DNA of 64,000 nt from Steinernema hermaphroditum (GCA_030435675.1 CM059623.1:4366012-4430011), one strand, 5' to 3'. Positions 1 to 10,448 are shown, numbered from the stretch's first letter. Translations and numbers: made by a program. Notes: a model not told the origin generated them from the sequence alone.

Positions 1-606
1 TGGACGTGTAAATAAGTATTCGGCATGGAGCACCACAATTTGGCCTTTTACGACATCTTTTGAGCACGGGTCGCGGCCCACCACTCACAAAACAACCCGG
101 GAACACCGTAGAATTATGAATAACAGTGAATCTGAAGCAAAACGAACGCAAAAAACAGAAAACAGCGAATTTTTCGTTGGGTGGACGTATCATTTCTGGA
201 CAGCAATCTGGGCCTATTTTTAAAAAAACCATATTTTTTTCACCAAACTCCAACACCGAACTCCGAACGTTCTATGCTAAGTACCGTTATTTTGGCTGCT
301 CTTTCAAATGGTGTATGTCGCAGTTTGTCAAAGTTCGTTAATCGCGAGATATGCAAGAAAAAAGAGGTGGACGTATCATTACTGGACGCACTGTAGAACA
401 GGGCTTTGTTCTTCGGGGCACTGAGATGTGCTTCGCCCATCCAAGCACCCTAGCACAGGTGTTAAAGAAATGTCCTCCTCCCTGTGCTCGCCTTAACTCT
501 GGGAACAGAGTGCCACGCGGTTACAGTTTATTAGGGATGAAATACTAGAGAATAGGGTGCGGAGGGATTCCTTGGTCGATGGTCTTGATCCTGAGGTCGA
601 GGACGG
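1..606. other. No gene recognised
   Basis: I see only short open frames with no domain signature. The one structured signal is a word of about 22 bases (beginning ggacgtatcatt) that occurs near 180-201 and again near 366-387 with one substitution, so part of this stretch is an internal short duplication. AT-rich runs interrupt all frames. Confidence 0.4.
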
Positions 607-1985
607 TCAGTGACGGGGAGACTTCGACGTCTTGAAGTCCTCGTGATGGCGACCGAGTCGATGAGGGCGCTCGCTTCGGCTGGGGGACGGACGATGACGG
701 TGTCGGTCCTCGAAGCGACGTGAGGATAGGCGTTGGGAGATCCTGACCGGGGAAGGGCTTCGTGCTTTGGTCTTCCGAGGGGCTCTCACGGGAGCTGGGC
801 GCGTTGGGTTCCGGCGGATCCGAGTCCTGTCGAGCTTCTTCTTCTCGGCGGCTGCTGAGAAGGCGTCTGTGGCGCCGGCCACTCGCCTTTTATCCTTCCC
901 TTCGGTGGTCTCGTCGGCGACCGGTGACGTAGCGATCTTCAGTTCTTCAGTCGCTCTTGTTGCGACACTCCGGCCGGCTTCGGAAGCGGTTATGACTAGG
1001 TCGTCCTTCACCTGTGGATTCGGAGTGTCATCAGGAACCGGAGTGGCAGGCTGGTCGTAGCTGTCCGAGCAGTGACGGAGTTCTTGGTCAGGTAGCGTCG
1101 AGCTCGTCTTCCTGAAGGAAGGGATCTTGTTCCTGACGAGTGAGATCTTCGTCAGTCTTTCTCGGCGGAGTAGGGCTGCCGTGGATGGATAACCCTTTGG
1201 AGTCGTATCTTCGCCTCCATCGGAGTCGAGGAAGGGCTTCCGTGATCCTCTCGTGGTTGGAGTCCTCTTTCTTCTTGGGTTCTGCTTCCGCTTCAGTCTC
1301 TGACGCGTCCAACGATTCAGAGGAGGACGATGACGAGGACGAGGAAGATGATGAAGGTGTCGGCTTGACGGGGGAGCGCTGAGGGCTCGTTTGGCTTCCG
1401 GTTTCCTTCCTTCCATTGTCCTCGTTGATGAGCTGCTATTTGTCCATCGCTGCGGGATTCGGACTGAAAGAGATGTCGTTAGTAGTTGTTGTCTTCGTCG
1501 ACATCTGCTGATCTGCCTTTGCGGGACTTGGTTTATATGCGAATTTCTTCTCAAGTCTGCACGTTGCTCCTGTGCTCTCATTGATTGATCCGTTGTGGGC
1601 CTCGCGGATGCCGTCTGGTACCGCCCAGATGCCATTCTTGTTGTGGTTTGGCCCGTAGGCTTCTAGCTGCGCGGAGATTGCGACTGATGATAACAATATT
1701 GTCAACAATGTGAGTTGGTGGCGTTCCCCCCGAAAGAATTGGCAAATTATGTATAGGCTTCTACTGATTACAATTCGAAGAATCCATAAGGGTGGCAGAA
1801 CTACGATTTTCCACAGTATTTTGAATACCATCTTCGAGCAGGTCAAGCTTGATTTGAGGATTGTCGGAGAGCCCACAGGGACGCATAAATGAGTAGTCCA
1901 ATGATGATTGCTGTGAGAACTGTGGTGATAACAGTCTTGTACCATTCGAAGGCGGTGTTGAGTAAATGTGAGAAATCAGGCGCAT
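607..1985 (-). pseudogene. Ser- and Arg/Ser-rich tail beside a retroelement envelope remnant
   Basis: Read on the minus strand this stretch stays coding-like over about 1.3 kb but changes frame. One frame (about 1945 down to 1436) has a hydrophobic segment near 1690-1735 and ends at a TAG near 1436. The same frame continues past that stop with a run of 12 serines and an acidic patch to 1088. A second frame (to the stop at 607) carries Lys/Arg-rich and RS-dipeptide-rich sequence with several SPSP/RSPSP motifs. A separate hydrophobic helix of about 20 residues, framed by aromatic and basic residues, lies near 1870-1950 and looks like a membrane anchor following the G2-like ectodomain piece upstream. 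Either several small introns join these frames or, as I think more likely, the locus is decaying. The RS-rich part could instead be an unrelated nuclear protein gene. Confidence 0.35.
917..967. repeat. 51-bp exact direct repeat, copy 1
   Basis: The 51 bases starting gcgaccggtgacgtagcgat are identical to positions 2440-2490 in the same orientation. On the minus strand this copy lies inside the RS-rich open frame and encodes part of it. Confidence 0.9.
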
Positions 1986-2072
1986 TCGATCAGGCTCGTG
2001 CAGTAGAACATTAGCAGTAGCGCCTATTCCCGTTGGATTTACTGTGGACTATCTTAGTTTCCTGCAAAACTT

Positions 2073-2432
2073 TCAATTCGAGACGGTTGGGGCCTTGCTC
2101 ATACAAAGAGCTCTGCATCTGACCCTCCCGCTCCAAAGTACAATGGGCGGGAACAATTTATCGCCGTCGGCGACAGATCCACAAGAAATGATGCATTCTT
2201 CGAAGATGTTTGCTTCGTTGAAGTGGAATCGTAGGATTGATTCGTGTCCTGAGGGAGTGCAGTAGACGTTAAAGGAGTGTGTCGCGCAAGTGATCTGGCC
2301 AGTGATATTTGTGAAGGTTGAAGTGCATCTAACTTCGGTCGAGCTTCCTGCGTCACAATTGTAGCATCCTCGGAGTTCGTGTAATGTTGTGCTGTGGCAG
2401 TCGTCGGATACGGTCTTCTCCATGGCGATCAC
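2073..2432 (-). pseudogene. Envelope-like (phlebovirus G2-type) ectodomain remnant
   Basis: A minus-strand open frame of 119 codons contains a cysteine pattern (RGCYNC followed by further single Cys residues and a late ECxxxCG) that resembles the G2 glycoprotein domain carried as an env gene by some nematode BEL/Pao retrotransposons (Cer and Tas type elements). The family fit is from memory of the motif, not from a search. The frame ends in a stop before any membrane anchor, and the next hydrophobic helix downstream is in another frame, so the copy is broken. I saw no gag or pol sequence upstream, on the higher-coordinate side, and no LTRs. It is an isolated remnant, not a functional element. 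Confidence 0.45.
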
Positions 2433-2439
2433 TATGTCA

Positions 2440-2490
2440 GCGACCGGTGACGTAGCGATCTTCAGTTCTTCAGTCGCTCTTGTTGCGACA
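2440..2490. repeat. 51-bp exact direct repeat, copy 2
   Basis: This is identical to 917-967, and similarity stops abruptly on both sides. It sits immediately upstream (minus-strand sense) of the envelope-like remnant, so the two copies bracket that remnant. Confidence 0.9.
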
Positions 2491-3578
2491 GGTGTCAGTA
2501 GAGTGCAGTAATTCTCGAGTACCTGCAGCCGAGAGAAGAGACTGGACGGTCAGGGAGTGAGTTCATTCGTTTTCCCGCTGCACAATGGTTTCAACTTTCT
2601 TTTGGCCTTCTATGGCATCCGCAGTCCATCATCGCTTTGATTCGATCTGATTTGTGTTAAAGACCTAGAATACTCAGTAATGAATCAAAGTCATAAAACT
2701 AGTCGTTACCTTGTTGCGATCGCATTTTTAAATGTTAATTAGCGTTTGGCATCGACGAACGACTTCTTTGTAGTTGAGTGTGCAATCTTTAGACTTACGA
2801 TACCATTCCTTCTTTTAAACTGTGTGATAAAAGTCGGACTGGCCTGAAATATGCAGAAAGTCACAACTAGATACCAAATGGACCAAATGGTATACCTTAA
2901 ATTGAGCATGATTTTTCAAAATAAACAGTCTTGATTGCTCATTCGTATTTTTACATATACATGTGCATATACTGCATGTTTTGTGGAAGGCATGCAAAAT
3001 AAGCACTCAACATGTAAAAACATGTCACAGGAGGTTATAGGAGATAAACAAAAACAAAACTCGAATGTTCGAACCCGGCTCCCAAGACTGGCGGTTTAGA
3101 CCACTATCACTTGAGCACATAGACGTCGCTACCAAAGTCGGTTCGCTGCTACTAGTATCCGCGAGGCCGAGTTTTTGCAACTTCGTCACTATCTTTTGGG
3201 TTGCCCGAGTGAATTAGGGCAGGTGGGACTATGTGCGTTTGCTTAGTTAGGAGACCGCCTACAAACCGCGCCACATCTCAGTCCCTAACTTGTGGGGTAC
3301 TTGGAGTGGTTCCCTTGCAAGTCCGTGGTGTTTCACAGTCGAACCGTATTTAGGCACCTTTGCGGAGAATTAAGAAAAAGATCATGGTTTCTGTTGAAAA
3401 AAGTACTTTTGTTACGTCGGCCAGAAGGCCTATTTTCAGTTTCCGCGTTTGTTGACAAAATTTTTGGTGAGTCATGATTGCGCTTTCAATGGAACATGTA
3501 AAAGTGCCCCGAGCCCATTCGCTTGGAATTTGGCATACTAGTATTACAGCTTGAGCATATTATTCCTACAGTATATAG
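2491..3578. other. No protein gene recognised; tRNA-like patch inside
   Basis: All six frames are closed at short intervals. The only internal signal is the minus-strand tRNA-like sequence around 3055-3135, listed separately. Confidence 0.4.
3055..3135 (-). repeat. tRNA-like sequence (SINE or tRNA pseudogene)
   Basis: On the minus strand a B-box-like gggttcgaac follows an A-box-like stretch with ggtctaaaccgcc between them, and a T-rich tract follows. The spacing suits a Leu/Ser-class tRNA or a tRNA-derived SINE head. I could not close a clean cloverleaf because the acceptor stem does not pair, so I treat it as a relic. Confidence 0.25.
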
Positions 3579-3586
3579 CTAAATTC

Positions 3587-4484
3587 GGCTCTATTTGCAA
3601 ATAGCGGCCAAAAGTATTTTTGGACGGCCAAAAGTCGGAATAGCGGCCAAAACTATTTTTGGACGGCCAAATGTCGGAATAGCGGCCAAAAGTGTTTTTC
3701 AACGGCCAAAAGTATTTTATTACAATTTTATCACAAACAGAACATGACAAACCTACAAAACCTACCACACGCCTTGAAAACGTTCACAACGAACATGGCT
3801 GGGCGATTTCGACACTGGTTGAGTTTTATAATAAGTTCAGGTGGGTTGGCCGTGATTGGGCAATGCGCCAGTCGTACGATCACCAACTAGGGGGGAAGGA
3901 GTTGTCGTCGAAATCGACGAGTCTTATTTCTATAAGCCTAAGCACCATAGAGGCCGGAAACTTGGAAAAGAGTCGGGCTGGGTGTTCGGTTTGTCAGACC
4001 GAGACACTGGCGAGGTTCGCCTTTTTGAGGTGCGCGATAGAACAGCGGACACGCTTCTGCCAATAATTCGAGATAATTATGCGCGTGGAACCATCGTCAC
4101 ATCGGATGGTTGGGCTGCCTATGGAAAAATAGAGGAGCTGGATATGGAATAAACCCGCCGATGGGTTAACCATCGGATAAACTTTGTAAATCCAAAGGAT
4201 AGGACAGTCCACACACAGGTGATAGAAGCCACTTGGGGTGCTATAAAATCAGACATGCGTCACCTGCGGGGGACATCTACAGAAAATCTGTCTAAAATTT
4301 ATTGATTGTGAAAAAAAATTGAAAATTGTGATAAAATACTTTTGGCTTTAAAAAATCACTTTTGGCCGCTATTCCGACATTTGGCTTTCAAAAGATACTT
4401 TTGCCCGCTATTCCGACTTTTGGCCGTCGGTAAATACTTTTGGCCGTCCAAAAATACTTTTGGCCGCTATTCGCTAATAGAGCC
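3587..4484 (+). mobile_element. Merlin-type DNA transposon with target-site duplication
   Basis: This 898-bp element is flanked by a perfect 8-bp direct repeat, ctaaattc, at 3579-3586 and 4485-4492. Its ends are inverted repeats starting ggctctatt and matching over about 28 bp with a few mismatches. Inside each end are about three tandem copies of a module built on agcggccaaaagt and ggacggccaaaag, in opposite orientations, at about 3603-3716 and 4340-4475. Merlin/IS1595 elements characteristically make 8-9 bp duplications and encode a DDE transposase of the type seen inside this one. The ends are well preserved but the internal gene is frameshifted, so the copy is non-autonomous now. Confidence 0.85.
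3740..4305 (+). pseudogene. IS1595/ISXO2-like (Merlin) transposase, frameshifted
   Basis: The middle of the element encodes a recognisable DDE core: EIDESYF (first Asp), VTSDGWAAY (second Asp) and [10 protein letters not shown] (final acidic residue), in the order and spacing of the ISXO2-like transposase family. Two lesions are visible. Upstream coding continues in a different frame that joins at the G-run near 3888-3896, and an in-frame TAA at about 4150 separates the second Asp from the VNH...NFV and VIEATW segments. Only a C-terminal catalytic half is clear; no N-terminal zinc-binding region was recognised. Protein from this copy is not expected to be active. Confidence 0.75.
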
Positions 4485-4492
4485 CTAAATTC

Positions 4493-6240
4493 TTGGTTTG
4501 TGTTCTTTTCAAAGTATTAATACGTTCTTCGAAGTGTTTCTGATGCATCACGTGTATTGCGTTGCGGATTGTCATGGGGTTATTTTCCTTTTTTCTGGTT
4601 TAAGCGTTTGGGCTCAAATAATTCAAATAACTGCATTTACTACAGCAATCTGGCAAAGAACAAATCATAAAACGCTCGCATGACAGGCATGGAATGATTC
4701 TGACAGTTTTGTCGCTTTCGTTGTCCTGGTGGACTTCACGAAGATGTAGTTTGTAGTTTTTTTTTCTGTGACCTTGTCATCCACAATCGTTGTATGGACA
4801 ATATGCGATATGCAGTTTTCTGGGAGGCGACAGGACGCGCAGAATGTATTCCGTGGGCATCGTGCTCATGCTTCAGGTTCGAGCAAAGCGTTTTTCCGGA
4901 CCTCGCTCGCCTCCTAAGCACGACAACATTAAATAAGCCTGACGTAAATTCCATCCGTCGTCCTCCTTGCCGGACACTCCGCGACCGAAATAGTGCAACA
5001 TCAAAGGGCCAAAAGAGCACGTGTCCGCGCGAACAATGGACAGACCGTAATCCTCCCGCGGCGGACACGAGCAAGTTTACAAATGAAAGGACATCTGTAA
5101 AAGAGCAAAATGATAAGGTTGCATGGTACATGAAGCTTTTTCGTCTTTTCGTTGTCTTTCTGCCATATTTTGATGATGCATGGGGCCAGGTGGGGAGAAA
5201 AATGAAAATGAACTCAAGTTTCCCGATGAGCCTTAGGTGTGTGATTAATCTAGAATTGCCATCTAGGATTCGTGATTGCCTCTTCGCGCAAATTTCAGGG
5301 TGCAATCGCTGTTTCACGGAGGGGGCTGCCGTTTCATTTTAGTAGTACTAGTGTCCCATGTATAAGGTATCACATTTGAATATCCTTTCGTATCCCCTCG
5401 ATCAAATAAATACAAGCGTAACAATTATTTTCCATGGTCGTTAGGATAATAAATAAAAAACTAACGTTTAAATGAAGACGATGCTCATGGATCCAGTCGA
5501 CATCGATCGGAGGAGATATACCCACTGAAAAGAAGAAACACAAAATTTAATGAATTCAAGGTGTTTTCCCGCGCAAAAGGCAGAGAGCAGCAGATGCCCG
5601 ATCGCGTTTGTTTACGGCCGCGCACAGAGCAAACCTCGGCCGTCGCCCTCTTTATGCCCTTTCAGTCGGTCCTCTTGGAACGACCGAAATCATATAAGAC
5701 TGGCTGGAACTTCCATTAAATATGGAAATAAACGAGTTCCTATTCTTCGAAGGAGGGATCGATGCCTGAACAGAGGCGCAGGAAGAGGCAAAGACGCCCT
5801 CCAATGCCCGACGGTGTAAACAGCCTTCCAATCGTTGCTCTTTACAGTCGATGGCAAAATCGATCGACGCGTTTCGCCCTCCATTCGCGGCATGTAAGAG
5901 CTCTGCTATTTAAAGTACAAATCTGTTGTTTGTGTGGAACTGTGTGGACGTAACCCAAAAGTCGGAATCGGAAGCAATTGCTCGACGAGGGTTAGAATCC
6001 ATCTGAAATAGATAGGGCGTTGATTTGACTCGTAAACAAAAATGGATTCCTTCTCTGACTCGCTTCAATATTCTCTCAGATTCCTGCACCGTCTAATGTC
6101 ATCCTCCAAACTATCACTGCCCACTGCCCACTAGAGTTTCATTTTCGGCGCCGTCGACCCCTGTGAAATCTGAAAAGGTGCGTGACGGTTCTTTGCGGGA
6201 CGGTACTTCGCAACGTTTTGGTTCTGAAATAAACACGAGC
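4493..6240. other. No recognised gene; open frames on both strands
   Basis: Frames of 182 codons (plus, 4794-5342) and 193 codons (minus, 4736-5317) overlap almost completely, and neither shows a domain, signal peptide or splice structure I recognise. At most one can be real. A basic plus-strand frame at 5762-5953 (rich in Arg near its start) is equally unassigned. Confidence 0.3.
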
Positions 6241-6272
6241 TTTACATTTTCAGTGACTTTTCTGTCGCTCCA

Positions 6273-6434
6273 ATGGATGCCGATCCAAGATATGAGCGAA
6301 ATTTACAAGTAATTGTAAGTTGTCATCCTGCGTATACAGTGTGTTTGTAACGTTCTTTGGAATTTAGTGAAAAAGCGCGATTTGACGACCGGACTGATAT
6401 TCGCAGCATTCTGATGAACATGGACCACAATAAG
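6273..6434 (+). other. Possible 5' end of an unrecognised gene
   Basis: An acceptor-like tttacattttcag ends at 6253, and an ATG follows at 6273 opening a short acidic frame that reaches donor-like gtaatt/gtaagt sites near 6309-6315. A second coding-like block (6368-6434) follows a tttag acceptor and precedes gtattc. The phases of the two blocks do not join with either donor, so the model is unproven. Upstream of the ATG nothing else looks like an exon, which would fit spliced-leader trans-splicing. Confidence 0.2.
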
Positions 6435-6545
6435 GTATTCAATAAATTCTGTGATTCTATAGAAGTTTGCATTTGAAGATCTATAACACGGACCAAAGTG
6501 GGATCCAAGTGGAACTTCAGAGCGGTCGAACCCTCACAATTATAC

Positions 6546-6626
6546 AAGTGGAAGTCAGCGCAAAAACGCACTAACACACAGTGTCACCATTCAACCCGTT
6601 ATTCCCGCATCTGGAATGGCCGGAGC
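6546..6626. repeat. About 80-bp repeat, copy 1
   Basis: This segment (containing gtcagcgcaa, ttcaacccgt and cgcatctgg) recurs at about 7074-7151 in direct orientation with roughly 85% identity by eye. A coding-like Lys/Arg/Glu-rich stretch of about 280 bp (6640-6895) follows this copy only. Confidence 0.7.
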
Positions 6627-7073
6627 TTGTGGAAGGTGGACGGCGCAGCCGGCGCTCTTCACCACGATATGGACGAGAAGAGGTCGCCCAGCACACGAAC
6701 TCCCAAGAAGAAACTCTACCACGGTTCCCCGAGAAGCAAGGAGTCGACCCGCGACGAAGGTTGGAAAGAAGAACCGTGGAGAATTTAGGAGAGCCTCACG
6801 AGAAAAGTTGGAAAAGGAGAGCCGCAACCTCTCCGACAACAGCGAAGAACACGATGAGCGACCGATTGAACCGGAAATCAAAGATCGGACACCTTCCACA
6901 CACTACTATTGCACGGTTGTTTTATTTGTAAAAATACACGCGAATTTTGGAATTTACCCTATAATTTTGCACAGATGAAGAGGCACCTGGAAAGTGATGT
7001 TTCCGTCTACGGCATGCCTGTTCCCACGGACCGCCGCGAAAAGTGGCAAGTCCGAAAATTTATGGGTATGAAG

Positions 7074-7151
7074 CAAGTGGCAGTCAGCGCAAGAACACAC
7101 TAACACACGTTGTCGCCATTCAACCCGTCATTGCCGCATCTGGGATGGCTG
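7074..7151. repeat. About 80-bp repeat, copy 2
   Basis: Direct copy of 6546-6626; the similarity ends just after the word ctgggatggctgg. Confidence 0.7.
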
Positions 7152-7372
7152 GCGTGTTCGCTCGACCTTATAGAGGGATATGGTTCATGGTGCAGGTACG
7201 TGCCAGGTTCGCCGTTTCACGAATGGTGCTGTTTCCGTGCTGTCATTTTATTGGACTGCTCCGACGTCACAGTGGCCCCCAGCGTGCACCCGAAGCGCAA
7301 CCAGGTTAGTCCGGTTCTCTGTCCTCCCTCCTCCTCTCCCCTCGACGGAAGAAGCTCATCTTTCGACTATTT

Positions 7373-7395
7373 TTAGTAGTAGTAGTAGTAGTAGT
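7373..7395. repeat. (TAG)n microsatellite
   Basis: About seven tag units in tandem, followed by tgtccca. A shorter related form (tagtagtactagtgtccca) occurs near 5340. Confidence 0.9.
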
Positions 7396-7427
7396 GTCCC
7401 ACGTATAAATATTAGTTACTACTGAAG

Positions 7428-7763
7428 GAGCGCCAATCAGAGACGTGTCGGAAACGAAGGAACAGCTCATCCACGAGACAAAGCAGGGATCGTTCCCCGC
7501 CCGCGACGCGTCGTCCTTCAACAAACCATCAGCGTCGGTCCGTCAGATCTTCCATCGAATTTGAAGAGGATCGTCGTCACACATCCCGTCTCTATCCCGC
7601 CAATAAGAGACGTGTCTACCGTCCCATTCGGTTCCGACACCCCACACGCTCACTGCAAGAGGATTGCCCCAGCTATCTTCGGGGACATCATCAGTACCCT
7701 TCCCTCACCGAAGTTAATACTGAAGGCGGAGTTGAAACCCGTGAAGTGGCCCTCACCTATTGA
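7428..7763 (+). CDS. Arg-rich exon-like open frame without a start codon
   Basis: One plus-strand frame stays open for 111 codons to a TGA at 7761-7763. The product is strongly arginine-rich, first RS/RR-rich and then with a mixed, globular-looking C-terminal third (Tyr, Pro, His, Gly, Leu). There is no ATG; the frame begins just after an AG at about 7427, consistent with a terminal exon entered by splicing. Upstream is a (tag)n microsatellite around 7373-7395. I do not recognise the protein. It is compositionally like the RS-rich minus-strand frame near 607-1130, but I see no alignment. Confidence 0.3.
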   Translation, partial: ERQSETCRKRRNSSSTRQSRDRSPPATRRPSTNHQRRSVRSSIEFEEDRRHTSRLYPANKRRVYRPIRFRHPTRSLQEDCPSYLRGHHQYPSLTEVNTEGGVETREVALTY

Positions 7764-8315
7764 ACCCCTTATTTGGATAAATATTTGTAAAGTAAAGACC
7801 CATGTGGCAGGCATCCAAAGTAGAGAGCAGAGGAGGAGGGCACGTTAACACGGGTAACAACTACATTATTGAGGTACAAAAAAGATTTTCGGTATCAATT
7901 TTCAGTTTTGCTTACAGGGGAACCGAGTGAAATCCGCCGATCGGGCTTAAGTATGGCGGAACAGATAGCGACTGTGCTGGGGAGTCGTACGTATATGGCC
8001 GCTAACAGCACTGTCTGTGTGGTCATGTGGTAAAGCTTTCGGTGTTCGGTATACTCAACTGGTTGGGTTCGAAGTTCGAACCCCCGAGGTCTAACTTTTT
8101 TCAACTTCTCTCTCATACTTTCCGCGTTACTTTTGTTAATTCCCAGTCTATCTTGCGACATAAAGGAAAAATCTTTTGCCGGAAATTATCCGTTGTCGAC
8201 AATCACAAACACTTTATCACTCACATCAGATATAAACGAAATCAGAGAAATTAAAACAAAAAGAATCAGGCGTTATAAAAGACACTTTTAGGCGATAAAT
8301 TGGAACAAAAGTAAG
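7764..8315. other. No protein gene; tRNA-like and palindromic patch
   Basis: No credible coding frame. At about 8015-8105 the plus strand has an A-box-like tggtcatgtgg, a B-box-like ggttcgaa and a T-run ending near 8102, which looks like a tRNA-derived element. Within it gggttcgaagttcgaaccc (8065-8083) is a perfect inverted repeat. Confidence 0.3.
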
Positions 8316-8728
8316 TTAAGCATTTTTGCGAGATTTTGTCGCACTAATACGATGAAGTAGACGGCATAGAAGTTCAGTACGATGGCGGTGGAAGGTTTTT
8401 AGCTGTCGATTGAAAGATACATCTAGAGGTTGTACACCGGTTGTGTGGGGAGGAATCGCACGGAATTCAATTTGGCGGTTTTGCGTTCCAATTTCTTTCA
8501 CGGCGCGGTTAGATCGGTCCAGGAGTCAACCAGTAGAACTGAATTTTCGCCCCCGTTTGGCAAAAACACATTGGTGATCCAGTTGCAGGCTAGATCATCG
8601 GAATGGACAAAGTGCAGAAATTGAAATTCTGCAAGTTGTTCGTGGAATTTGGCCAAAATGACATTAAGAACCATTAATGAGAAAAAAAAACAAATAAGAA
8701 TCAAAGGCACTTTAAAGCGCCGCATCAA
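8316..8728 (-). pseudogene. pogo/Tc5-like DDE transposase remnant
   Basis: Minus-strand sequence carries two hallmarks of the DDE_1 (pogo/Tigger/Tc5) transposase: a segment reading SVLLVDSW, expected around the second catalytic Asp, and IPPHTTGVQPLDVSFNRQLK, matching the conserved block before and around the third Asp. The two lie in different frames, with the shift near 8500. The rest of the transposase (first Asp, DNA-binding domain) is absent and I found no terminal repeats. It is a short fossil. Confidence 0.6.
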
Positions 8729-9146
8729 ACTGGCCTTTTGCCAGGATGATTCAGTTACCCCGATCGGGTTTTAAAAGCAGGAGTCAACTGTAGATTTCTT
8801 CAAATTCCTGTCGTAGTTGTTGTGACCACCAAGACTTTCGAAGAAGGAAGAACACATTTTGTCTGCTGACCGCAGAATATGGTGTGGTTCTTCTTCCAAT
8901 GTGGTCGTTCACTTCCAACTTGTTTTGCTGGGCGCATTCGGAAACCTTTAATTTAAAAAAATTAATTAATTAACAATCGATTAATAATTACTCAAATTCC
9001 ATGAAACTCCGCCCACTTTCCATCAAATCTTTGGGCGTGGCCTTGAGAAAATGTCCCGATCGGTGAAATATCGATATTGCTCCAGTCCGTTGATCACTAC
9101 TAGCATCACTACGTGTATCGCATTTGGAAAAAAAACCAACCACGAG
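8729..9146. other. Intergenic, nothing recognised
   Basis: AT-rich, with an attaattaattaa run near 8958; no coding frame and no repeat shared with the rest of the window was noticed. Confidence 0.4.
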
Positions 9147-9443
9147 CTAGGACGATGTGTAGTGTGGAGGGCGTAGCTCTTCGTATCGCTGTGTACGGAC
9201 GCTTTCCTCGGATGAAGTCACTGCTAGGGCGTCGCCGATCCTCAACTGGCAGCTGATGATGGTCTCGGACGACGCGGCGGCTGGCTGGGGACTAACTATG
9301 CAAGCAACGGTTGGACACTCGTCCTCACTTCCTTACTTTGGCGGCAATGGTCTCTTTCGACACCGCCGCTGTGGTCTTCCTTTGGCAGCGATGATCGAGT
9401 ATCGTTGCTCATCGTCCTTCTTGAGCTGTCGTCGACCAGACAT
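9147..9443 (-). CDS. Predicted two-exon small basic protein, unknown
   Basis: On the minus strand an ATG at 9443 opens exon 1 (9443-9337). A GTAAGG donor and an acceptor ending catagttag define a 45-nt intron, and exon 2 (9291-9147) ends in TAG; phases agree (2+1). The 83-residue product starts MSGRRQLKKDDEQRYS, is very basic in its first half (RPQRRCRKRP) and more acidic and Thr/Ser-rich in its second. No domain is recognised and there is no signal peptide. Without the intron the frame hits TAA directly at the donor, which is why the splice matters. It has no obvious polyadenylation signal, so it may be a fragment. Confidence 0.35.
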
Positions 9444-10448
9444 CGTTTCTGGAAGGATAGAACACTTCGATTCCGAATAGGAGGTCGAAAATATGTTTTT
9501 GGATCATGAATTAGTGAATTATTAGAAGAATCCATATCGAAAGCTGCGAAATAGCCATTGACTGCACATAATACACGGATACACGAAAAGAACTTACATC
9601 TATTTGCAGATATTTCTCAGATATGAAGTCGACGTCCACCTAGAACGATCATCCGCTGAAATCAAGATTTCTTGTTACTTTTGGCAATACAGCACAACGA
9701 AGGACAGCGAGCGACGTTTGTTTGCGACTGTGCGGCAAGAAAGGCTGTGCGCATTTGTACCCATCGCCGCCGCCGCGCTCCCTCTCCCCTCCTCTCTGCT
9801 CTTTTGTGCGGCGACACATGTTTTGAGCGGTATTTGATCCCATAGACGATCGTCCTTTGAGTGCTGTAAAGGCAGCTTTTTATTGGCTGGCTGCTGAGAC
9901 AATTAAGTATTTGCACAACTTTATAAAGGCTTTCTCATAGATGTGTTAATACCGAGATGATTAAACATGGATTGTCTCATCGCCCAAGCTTATCGCATCG
10001 GCTATTGTTACAAGCATTCTTTTTGATTTCGAACCGAACAAGGAAAGATTATCATAGATACTCCGTTGCCCTTAGACCAACCGAACGTTCAGAGAGCAAC
10101 TGAGGGACCGACCAACGTGACACGAGTGAGATCAACGATGTTATAGTCCTTTAACTCGAAGTGTTCAGATCTTTGTTTTACGAGTTTATCTTCTCGTATC
10201 GAAGGCTTACACCTTGCGAGACGTCATATATGCACAAAAAGGCACTAATCACACCGTAGTCGCTGATTTTCCTCTGGCTTCGGCTGGAGATGGCATCCGA
10301 GAAGAACGATCAGTGGTCCCATTAGTATGCGCGGGCGTTGAAGTGGCGAAGAGGTTGAATCAAGTCGCAGCGGACGGAGCGGGATCCCATCTTCAGCTGG
10401 CAGCGCAGACGTCGGAGTTGCAACGCTTCTTCAGCTTCTCTGGCGGCG
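9444..10448. other. No gene recognised
   Basis: Contains a C-rich/G-rich patch near 9765-9800 but no coding signal I can support. Minus-strand frames here are Arg/Glu-rich shadows of that patch. Confidence 0.35.

Noticed and set aside
4736..5342. Overlapping 182- and 193-codon frames on opposite strands as a gene pair
   Set aside because: Neither product shows a motif, signal peptide or splice structure; codon bias on one strand can keep the other open, so I do not call either.
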